Of a DNA stretch of 64,000 nt, positions 57,647-64,000 are shown one piece after another. Source of the stretch: Pseudomonas sp. DC1.2 (GTDB lineage Bacteria > Pseudomonadota > Gammaproteobacteria > Pseudomonadales > Pseudomonadaceae); the NCBI RefSeq assembly GCF_034351645.1, contig NZ_CP133782.1, forward strand, positions 439,001 to 503,000. The letters are read 5' to 3'. The translations under genes and the position numbers were made by a program. Within the stretch, counting starts at the first letter, position 1, and the number at the start of each line of letters is the position of its first letter. Under the pieces are notes generated by a model that saw only the letters and a list, made by a program, of their open reading frames with translations, had not been told where the DNA came from and made no database searches.

Positions 57647-58801
57647 ATGAGCAATGCAGTGATAAATACGGCCGGACAGCGAGACCTGACTTTCGGTAAT
57701 CAACTCACAAAAGATGGCACCATTTTCTATGATGGCTTCGCGGGGATTTCACGATCAGACAGCGCTGGGTCAATCATCACCGCATGGCCATATGGGTTCG
57801 TCAAGCATGACGCTAACGGCGAACTGAGCTCTACCGTTAACGCTAAGGTCGTCAAGCGTGCAGTGGCCGAACATATCGACATTTACAACCTTGCGATACA
57901 GCCTGACGGAAAGCCGCTGATACTCACTGCGCGAGGTGAGGCTAGCAGCGCTTTCATCACCCGATTCAAGCAGGTCGGTGAGGTGGATAGCGACTTTGGT
58001 AACAACGGGAGTACTTCGCTCGGCGCTCAGGTATCAAAATTTTTTGCGCCAATAAGCGGTATTTCCATTTTGCCTGGCGGAGACATTCTTTTGGCGTTCT
58101 ATGACCTGTCAAACAACAGCCATATCATGCGACTCGATAGCCAGGGCGCGTTGATTAACTTTGGGCAGGGTGCTCCCATTCACTTGCCGGCGACCGAGCT
58201 TGAAGCTCTGCTGGTCACTGCTGATGGTTTCGTGGTGGGTGGTTCAAGCGCAAAAAAAGCGCTCCTGAAGGGCTTCTTGCACAATGGCCAGCCCAACCCA
58301 GGGTTTGGCACCAACGGAACCGTCACTCTCCGCTTTTCAGGCGGCGTAGAGGATACAAAAATCACCGGGTTGGCAGCCGGCCCAAATGGCGCAATCGCAG
58401 TAGCGGGGAGTAGTTGGTACTCCCCGCAAGATATCAACTTTGTGGCGAACATCCTTGTCAACGGCGCCCCGGACCCCCTGTTCAATAACGGAGGTCCGCT
58501 GGAGACTGGCGCGGGTATTGGCGCCTACACCAGTGTCGTCGTGCAGGCAGACGGGAAGATCGTCACCTTGGCCCGAGATGATCGTAATGGGTCTTTCGTC
58601 AATCTGATCAGGCACACTCGGGCGGGCCAATGGGATGCTGATTTCGGGGCAGGGGGCGTCGCCGAGGTTTACCGAGACTCGCAAAGAAGACCGGAAACCG
58701 TCTTTATAGATACCTTGGAATGGGTGCAGCCTGGCGGAAAGCTACAAAGCAGCGGAAAGCTGTCGGCTAGCAGCTTCGTCGCACGCCTTCTTAGTCAGTG
58801 A
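57647..58801 (+). CDS. Delta-60 repeat protein, beta-propeller-like
   Basis: 384 residues from ATG 57647 (GGAAGGG 57633-57639). It contains several 50-60 residue repeats of the delta-60 type: GEVDSDFGNNGS, GQPNPGFGTNGTVTL, GAPDPLFNNGGP and GQWDADFGAGGVAEVY, each followed by a strand such as VVQADGKIVTLA. Such repeats usually form propellers in secreted or surface proteins. No signal peptide is visible, so export, if any, would use another route. Function unknown. Confidence 0.8.
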   Translation: MSNAVINTAGQRDLTFGNQLTKDGTIFYDGFAGISRSDSAGSIITAWPYGFVKHDANGELSSTVNAKVVKRAVAEHIDIYNLAIQPDGKPLILTARGEASSAFITRFKQVGEVDSDFGNNGSTSLGAQVSKFFAPISGISILPGGDILLAFYDLSNNSHIMRLDSQGALINFGQGAPIHLPATELEALLVTADGFVVGGSSAKKALLKGFLHNGQPNPGFGTNGTVTLRFSGGVEDTKITGLAAGPNGAIAVAGSSWYSPQDINFVANILVNGAPDPLFNNGGPLETGAGIGAYTSVVVQADGKIVTLARDDRNGSFVNLIRHTRAGQWDADFGAGGVAEVYRDSQRRPETVFIDTLEWVQPGGKLQSSGKLSASSFVARLLSQ

Positions 58802-58962
58802 GCCCGGTGCGCTAATCAGGCCTGCCGCGCAGGCAATCCTTCATGCGTCATCCGCTAATAGGTTTGTTCGCTCGCCTGCGACAGGTGTAAATGATTGAAT
58901 GTCGCGTGGCGATAGGCTGCAACTTCAAGCGATTGGACATTTTTTTCAGCAGTCTGAAACGC

Positions 58963-58986
58963 AAAAACCCGCTTTCGCGGGTTTTT
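58963..58986 (-). terminator. Terminator of first tRNA-Leu
   Basis: AAAAACCCGC TTTC GCGGGTTTTT, perfect ten-base stem; on the leftward strand it follows the tRNA 3' end by about 33 bases. Same hairpin recurs at 59209-59232. Confidence 0.9.
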
Positions 58987-59019
58987 GTTAAATTTCAGAG
59001 CGCGCCCTGAAATTTGAAT

Positions 59020-59106
59020 TGGTGCCCAGAAGAAGACTCGAACTTCCACGACCTTGCGGTCACCAGCACCTGAAGCTGGCGTGTCTACCAATTTCACCAT
59101 CTGGGC
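59020..59106 (-). tRNA. tRNA-Leu (anticodon CAG)
   Basis: 87 bases on the minus strand. Acceptor stem GCCCAGA/TCTGGGC with encoded ACCA end, anticodon arm CCAGC-TTCAGGT-GCTGG giving anticodon CAG, a long variable arm (GACCGCAAGGTC), and T-loop TTCGAGT. Decodes CUG, the main leucine codon in Pseudomonas. Confidence 0.97.
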
Positions 59107-59208
59107 ATTATCGCGAGCGTTGCCGCTGTTGATGTGGCGCACTATACGGAGCGCACTTTGATCTGTAAACCCCTGATTTGGTTTTAATAAATCATATGCT
59201 TAGAATGC

Positions 59209-59232
59209 AAAAACCCGCTTTCGCGGGTTTTT
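59209..59232 (-). terminator. Terminator of second tRNA-Leu
   Basis: Same AAAAACCCGC/GCGGGTTTTT stem as at 58963, lying between the two tRNA genes, so each tRNA gene has its own terminator. Confidence 0.9.
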
Positions 59233-59271
59233 GTGTGAGCTTTGAAATTGATCTAATCTCAAGCTCTAAAT

Positions 59272-59358
59272 TGGTGCCCAGAAGAAGACTCGAACTTCCA
59301 CGACCTTGCGGTCACCAGCACCTGAAGCTGGCGTGTCTACCAATTTCACCATCTGGGC
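59272..59358 (-). tRNA. tRNA-Leu (anticodon CAG), second copy
   Basis: Identical to the copy at 59020-59106 over 87 bases. The duplicate unit includes the terminator but not the spacer. Two tRNA-Leu genes between purA and rnr also occur in P. aeruginosa as I recall. Confidence 0.97.
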
Positions 59359-59584
59359 AGTATCTTCGGCGCGTCTGCGTCGTCGATGGCGCGCACTATA
59401 CGGAGCGTCTTTTTAACTGTAAACCCCTGTCATCCAAAAAAGCTGGAATATTTCACCAACGGTATTTAAAACAGCATCGGGGCGTCAATAAAAGGCTTTA
59501 GAAGGGCTCTCGTAGCCTGAAATTTCCCGTTTCATTACGCCTATGCCAAACTAACCCGCATATAGACAAGGTGAAAACTCTCTA

Positions 59585-62215
59585 ATGGCCGATTGGCAAT
59601 CCCTCGATCCCGAGGCCGCTCGTGAAGCGGAAAAATATGAAAACCCTATTCCTAGCCGCGAACTGATTCTGGCGCATCTCGCCGATCGGGGTTCGCCTGC
59701 TAGCCGCGAGCAGTTGGTGGAAGAGTTTGGTCTGACCACAGAAGACCAGCTTGAAGCCCTGCGTCGCCGCCTGCGCGCCATGGAGCGCGATGCTCAACTT
59801 ATCTATACCCGTCGCGGCACTTATGCGCCGGTAGACAAGCTCGATCTGATCCTGGGGCGCATCAGCGGCCACCGTGACGGCTTTGGCTTCCTGATCCCGG
59901 ACGACGGCAGTGACGACCTGTTCATGAGCCCTGCACAAATGCGCTTGGTGTTCGATGGCGACCGTGCCCTTGCGCGGGTTTCAGGCCTGGACCGTCGCGG
60001 TCGCCGTGAAGGCGTGATCGTGGAAGTCGTATCCCGCGCCCACGAAACTATCGTCGGTCGTTATTTCGAAGAAGGCGGCATCGGCTTCGTCGTCGCGGAC
60101 AACCCAAAGATCCAGCAGGAAGTGCTGGTCACTCCGGGCCGCAACGCCAGCGCGAAGATTGGTCAGTTTGTTGAAGTGAAGATTACTCACTGGCCGACGC
60201 CACGCTTCCAGCCGCAAGGCGACGTGGTTGAGGTTGTGGGCAACTACATGGCCCCGGGCATGGAAATCGATATCGCCCTGCGCACCTATGACATTCCTCA
60301 CGTCTGGCCTGAAGCGGTCTTGAAAGAAGCTGCGAAACTCAAGCCTGAAGTCGAAGAAAAAGACAAAGAGAAGCGCATCGATCTGCGTCATCTGCCGTTT
60401 GTCACCATTGATGGTGAAGACGCTCGTGACTTCGATGACGCGGTGTACTGCGAAGCCAGGCCGGGCAAGCTGCGCCTGTTCTCCGGTGGCTGGAAGTTGT
60501 ACGTCGCGATTGCCGACGTTTCCAGCTACGTGAAGATAGGTTCGGCCCTGGACAACGAGTCCCAGGTTCGTGGCAACTCGGTGTATTTCCCCGAGCGCGT
60601 GGTGCCGATGCTGCCTGAGCAGTTGTCGAACGGCCTGTGCTCCTTGAATCCGCACGTTGACCGTCTGGCCATGGTTTGCGAGATGACTATCTCCAAATCC
60701 GGCGAGATGACCGATTACTGTTTCTACGAAGCGGTGATCCACTCCCACGCTCGTCTGACCTACAACAAGGTCAGTGCAATGTTGGAGACGCCGAAAATCA
60801 CCGAGGCGCGTCAGCTTCGCGGTGAGTACAACGACGTTTTGCCGCACCTCAAGCAGCTCTACTCGCTGTACAAGGTGTTGCTGGCGGCTCGCCATGTACG
60901 TGGCGCGATCGATTTTGAAACGCAGGAAACCCGAATCATCTTCGGGACCGAGCGCAAGATCGCCGAAATCCGTCCGACCACCCGTAACGACGCACACAAG
61001 CTGATCGAGGAGTGCATGCTGGCCGCCAACGTGGCCACCGCCGAGTTCCTCAAAAAGCACGAAATTCCTGCGTTGTACCGTGTTCACGATGGTCCGCCGC
61101 CAGAACGTCTGGAAAAGCTGCGCGCCTTCCTGGGCGAGCTTGGCCTGTCCCTGCACAAAGGCAAGGACGGCCCGTCGCCGAAGGACTACCAGGCACTGCT
61201 GGCAAGCATCAAAGACCGTCCGGATTTCCATCTGATCCAGACCGTCATGCTGCGTTCGTTGAGCCAAGCGGTGTATAGCGCTGATAACCAGGGCCACTTC
61301 GGCCTGAATTATGAAGCCTATACCCACTTCACCTCGCCGATCCGCCGCTATCCCGACCTGCTCACGCATCGGGCGATTCGCAGCGTCATCCATTCGAAAA
61401 TGGACACCCCGCACGTTCGTCGTGCCGGTGCGATGACCATTCCAAAGGCGCGCATCTATCCGTATGACGAGGCGGCCCTGGAGCAGTTGGGCGAGCAGTG
61501 CTCGATGAGCGAGCGACGCGCCGACGAAGCCACCCGAGACGTGGTGAACTGGCTCAAATGCGAGTTCATGAAAGACCGTGTGGGCGAGTCGTTCCCGGGT
61601 GTTATCACCGCGGTGACCGGTTTCGGCCTGTTCGTCGAGCTGACCGACATCTACGTCGAAGGCTTGGTGCATGTCACTGCGCTGCCGGGTGATTACTATC
61701 ACTTCGACCCTGTGCATCATCGCCTGGCCGGTGAGCGTACCGGTCGCAGCTTCCGTCTTGGCGACACCGTTGAAGTGCGGGTCATGCGCGTCGATCTTGA
61801 TGAGCGCAAGATCGATTTCGAGATGGCTGAAAAGACCATCAGCGCACCGATCGGTCGCAAGAAACGCGGCGCTGAAACAGCTGCACCTGCTGCTAAAACC
61901 GCTGCAGAGCCAGCTCCGGCGAAAACCGGCCGTCGTCCTGCCAAGGAAAAAGCGGTCGAAGCCTATCGCCCGAGCGACGCGGCAGCAAAAAACGCCGAGC
62001 TGCGCAAAAGCCGTGAAATGAAGCAGGCGTTGCTGTCTGAAGCCAAAAGCGGTGGTAAAGCGGCGTCTGGGGGAAAGACCGGGCGGTCGGCGCCTGAAAA
62101 GGCCTCCGGCAGCAAGCCAGCCAAACCGAGTAAACATCGTAAAGGCCCGCCAAAGGCGGGCTCGGCTCCTACTGCCAAAAGCGGCGGAGCACGTAAACCA
62201 AAGGCCAAGTCATGA
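59585..62215 (+). CDS. rnr: Ribonuclease R
   Basis: 876 residues. A winged-helix N-terminus, cold-shock-type OB domains (about 80-240), the RNB catalytic domain with GEDARDFDDAVY near residue 277 (metal-binding aspartates), an S1 domain (GVITAVTGFGLFVEL near 668) and a Lys/Ala-rich tail of about 110 residues. 3'-5' exonuclease that degrades structured RNA and aids trans-translation. rlmB starts inside its stop (4-base overlap). Confidence 0.98.
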   Translation: MADWQSLDPEAAREAEKYENPIPSRELILAHLADRGSPASREQLVEEFGLTTEDQLEALRRRLRAMERDAQLIYTRRGTYAPVDKLDLILGRISGHRDGFGFLIPDDGSDDLFMSPAQMRLVFDGDRALARVSGLDRRGRREGVIVEVVSRAHETIVGRYFEEGGIGFVVADNPKIQQEVLVTPGRNASAKIGQFVEVKITHWPTPRFQPQGDVVEVVGNYMAPGMEIDIALRTYDIPHVWPEAVLKEAAKLKPEVEEKDKEKRIDLRHLPFVTIDGEDARDFDDAVYCEARPGKLRLFSGGWKLYVAIADVSSYVKIGSALDNESQVRGNSVYFPERVVPMLPEQLSNGLCSLNPHVDRLAMVCEMTISKSGEMTDYCFYEAVIHSHARLTYNKVSAMLETPKITEARQLRGEYNDVLPHLKQLYSLYKVLLAARHVRGAIDFETQETRIIFGTERKIAEIRPTTRNDAHKLIEECMLAANVATAEFLKKHEIPALYRVHDGPPPERLEKLRAFLGELGLSLHKGKDGPSPKDYQALLASIKDRPDFHLIQTVMLRSLSQAVYSADNQGHFGLNYEAYTHFTSPIRRYPDLLTHRAIRSVIHSKMDTPHVRRAGAMTIPKARIYPYDEAALEQLGEQCSMSERRADEATRDVVNWLKCEFMKDRVGESFPGVITAVTGFGLFVELTDIYVEGLVHVTALPGDYYHFDPVHHRLAGERTGRSFRLGDTVEVRVMRVDLDERKIDFEMAEKTISAPIGRKKRGAETAAPAAKTAAEPAPAKTGRRPAKEKAVEAYRPSDAAAKNAELRKSREMKQALLSEAKSGGKAASGGKTGRSAPEKASGSKPAKPSKHRKGPPKAGSAPTAKSGGARKPKAKS

Positions 62216-62979
62216 GTCAGTTGGAAAAAATCTACGGCGTGCATGCTGTAGAAGCGTTGCTGCGTCACCACCCGAAACGCGTCAAGCAGATCTGGCTGGC
62301 TGAAGGTCGCAGTGATCCGCGCGTGCAAACGCTGATCGAACTGGCGAACGAAAATCGCGTGGCCGTCGGTAATGCCGAGCGACGCGAGCTGGATGCCTGG
62401 GTTGAGGGTGTGCATCAGGGTGTTGTGGCGGACGTGAGTCCTAGCCAGGTCTGGGGCGAGGCGATGCTCGACGAGCTGCTTGATCGCAGCGAAGGCGCGC
62501 CGTTGTTGCTGGTGCTTGATGGCGTGACCGATCCGCACAACCTTGGTGCTTGCCTTCGTTCAGCCGATGCGGCCGGTGCGCTGGCGGTGATTGTTCCGAA
62601 GGACAAGTCGGCGACCTTGACCCCAACGGTACGAAAAGTGGCCTGCGGCGCGGCGGAAGTGATTCCGCTGGTGGCCGTGACGAACCTGGCGCGTACCCTG
62701 GAAAAACTCAAGCAGCGTGGCTTGTGGGTTGTCGGCACAGCGGGAGAGGCTGAGCAGAGTCTGTATCAGCAAGACATGACCGGCCCGACTATCCTGATCA
62801 TGGGGGCGGAAGGTAGCGGCATGCGGCGTCTGACTCGTGATCTTTGCGATTACTTGGTGCATTTGCCGATGACCGGCAGTGTCAGCAGTCTCAACGTTTC
62901 CGTGGCCACGGGCGTGTGCTTGTTCGAGGCTCAGCGTCAGCGTAGCGTCAAAGCTGCTGGAACCGCCAAGAAGTCCTGA
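62212..62979 (+). CDS. rlmB: 23S rRNA (Gm2251) 2'-O-methyltransferase RlmB
   Basis: 255 residues. N-terminal substrate-binding domain (KIYGVHAVEALLRHHPKRVK) and a SpoU trefoil-knot domain with DPHNLGACLRSADAAGA, MGAEGSGMRRL and GSVSSLNVSVATGVCLFE (motifs 1-3). Methylates G2251 in the peptidyl transferase region. Operon with rnr. Confidence 0.98.
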   Translation: MSQLEKIYGVHAVEALLRHHPKRVKQIWLAEGRSDPRVQTLIELANENRVAVGNAERRELDAWVEGVHQGVVADVSPSQVWGEAMLDELLDRSEGAPLLLVLDGVTDPHNLGACLRSADAAGALAVIVPKDKSATLTPTVRKVACGAAEVIPLVAVTNLARTLEKLKQRGLWVVGTAGEAEQSLYQQDMTGPTILIMGAEGSGMRRLTRDLCDYLVHLPMTGSVSSLNVSVATGVCLFEAQRQRSVKAAGTAKKS

Positions 62980-62986
62980 TCTGCTG

Positions 62987-63030
62987 CACAAACAACTGTG
63001 GGGGCATGTCTGCCCCCACAGTTGTTTGTG
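62987..63030 (+). terminator. Perfect 20-bp hairpin after rlmB
   Basis: CACAAACAACTGTGGGGGCA and TGCCCCCACAGTTGTTTGTG with a four-base loop (TGTC), seven bases after the rlmB stop. Very stable; no T tract, so it may act as an end-protecting or REP-type structure. The remaining gap to rpsF should hold the ribosomal protein promoter. Confidence 0.75.
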
Positions 63031-63233
63031 GTGAGGCGAAAAATGGTGAGCGAGCGAGCTGTTCAAATAATCACCAATTGCCTTGCGCCTCCGCCGTCCC
63101 TTCTCTACAATTGCGCCCCTTGCTGTGATGGCAGGCACAAACGTGTCTAGCGTCCGCAAGTCCATAAGTGTCATTCACTCCTTGTCTGACCGCTTTTTAG
63201 TTAGCGGCAGGCTACAACCCGTAAGGAGCATTC

Positions 63234-63656
63234 ATGCGTCATTACGAAATCATCTTTTTGGTCCACCCGGATCAAAGCGAGCAAGTCGGCGGCATGGTAG
63301 AGCGTTACACCAAGCTGATCGAAGAAGACGGTGGCAAAATCCACCGTCTGGAAGATTGGGGCCGTCGTCAACTGGCCTATGCAATCAACAATGTTCACAA
63401 GGCTCACTACGTGATGCTGAACGTTGAATGCACTGGCAAGGCCCTGGCCGAGCTGGAAGACAACTTCCGCTACAACGATGCAGTGATCCGTAACCTGGTC
63501 ATCCGTCGCGAAGAAGCCGTTACTGGCCAATCCGAGATGCTCAAGGCTGAAGAAAACCGCAGTGAGCGCCGTGAGCGTCGCGACCGTCCTGAGCACTCCG
63601 ACGCTGAAGGCGTTGACAGTGATGACAGCGACAACAGCGATAACGCTGACGAGTAA
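63234..63656 (+). CDS. rpsF: 30S ribosomal protein S6
   Basis: 140 residues. N-terminal [20 protein letters not shown] and [21 protein letters not shown] are S6 signatures; the C-terminus is an acidic, Asp/Ser/Asn-rich tail, the part RimK extends with glutamates. TAAGGAG precedes the ATG. Co-transcribed with rpsR, its 30S neighbour. Confidence 0.99.
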   Translation: MRHYEIIFLVHPDQSEQVGGMVERYTKLIEEDGGKIHRLEDWGRRQLAYAINNVHKAHYVMLNVECTGKALAELEDNFRYNDAVIRNLVIRREEAVTGQSEMLKAEENRSERRERRDRPEHSDAEGVDSDDSDNSDNADE

Positions 63657-63684
63657 TCCACGGACCTTTTAAGGAGCCAATTAC

Positions 63685-63915
63685 ATGGCACGTTTCTTCC
63701 GTCGTCGTAAATTCTGCCGCTTCACCGCTGAAGACGTGAAGGAGATCGATTACAAAGATCTCAACACTCTGAAAGCTTATGTATCCGAGACCGGCAAAAT
63801 CGTTCCAAGCCGCATCACCGGTACTAAAGCTCGTTATCAGCGTCAGCTGGCCACCGCTATCAAGCGCGCCCGCTTCCTGGCCCTGCTGGCCTACACCGAC
63901 AGCCACGGCCGCTGA
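63685..63915 (+). CDS. rpsR: 30S ribosomal protein S18
   Basis: 76 residues, standard length. [20 protein letters not shown] at the start and the basic [20 protein letters not shown] helix are diagnostic. AAGGAG at 63670 serves as ribosome site. Binds next to S6 on the 30S platform. Confidence 0.99.
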
Positions 63916-63952
63916 GACCGGGCAGTCGACAAGTTAGTAAGGGATTGAATGC

Positions 63953-64000
63953 ATGCGCGCCTTAGCTGAATTCATCATGCGGGGGCGTGTGCAGGCCACG
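63953..64000 (+). CDS. N-terminus of DUF2232-like membrane protein (partial)
   Basis: Sixteen codons before the window ends: MRALAEFIMRGRVQAT. From memory this is the start of the DUF2232 (YybS-like) membrane protein gene that lies between rpsR and rplI in Pseudomonas. AAGGGA precedes the ATG. Too short for certainty. Confidence 0.6.
   Translation, partial: MRALAEFIMRGRVQAT

Noticed and set aside
59981..62137. 718-codon minus-strand ORF opposite rnr
   Set aside because: Antisense shadow of RNase R; composition is typical of reverse-complement frames.

Overview
The window is chromosomal DNA from a Pseudomonas of the fluorescens group. The evidence is GC-rich coding with Pseudomonas codon use, REP hairpins between genes, TTG/GTG starts, and a gene order that follows, from memory, the P. 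aeruginosa PA4974-PA4934 backbone read backwards: tolC, thiC, nudF, cpdA, parE, parC, serB, psd, rhdA, motAB, rsgA, orn, queG, tsaE, amiB, mutL, miaA, hfq, hflXKC, hisZ, purA, rnr, rlmB, rpsF, rpsR.

Layout. 1-14261 is housekeeping: start of tolC, a TPP riboswitch ahead of thiC and the transporter gene cytX, ADP-ribose and cAMP hydrolases, both topoisomerase IV subunits and a PqiC-like lipoprotein. 14287-17254 is a transposed insert: two identical 124-bp miniature elements bracket a truncated integrase, a frameshifted DNase bacteriocin gene and its immunity gene, and the whole 2944-bp unit is flanked by a 12-bp target duplication inside a transcription terminator. 17366-28310 is backbone again (ahpA-like, serB, a PilZ-like protein, an OAA-family lectin, psd, rhdA, an HDOD protein, motAB with a sigma-28 promoter).

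28564-38486 is a second accessory block between motB and rsgA. It holds a type VI secretion module (VgrG spike, DUF4123 adaptor, VasX-like membrane effector, two tandem DUF6708 putative immunity genes and a small membrane protein), then, on the opposite strand, a three-gene overlapping operon TIR / caspase-like protease / TIR. That operon is the most interesting system here: its content matches TIR-signalling, caspase-executed antiphage immunity (Thoeris-like).

38700-64000 is conserved backbone: rsgA, orn, a TRIC-like channel, queG, the nnr-tsaE-amiB-mutL-miaA-hfq-hflX-hflK-hflC run, hisZ, purA, a chemoreceptor, a delta-60-repeat protein, two tRNA-Leu(CAG) genes, rnr-rlmB and the ribosomal protein genes rpsF-rpsR. 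The yjeT/DUF2065 gene expected after hflC is not seen.
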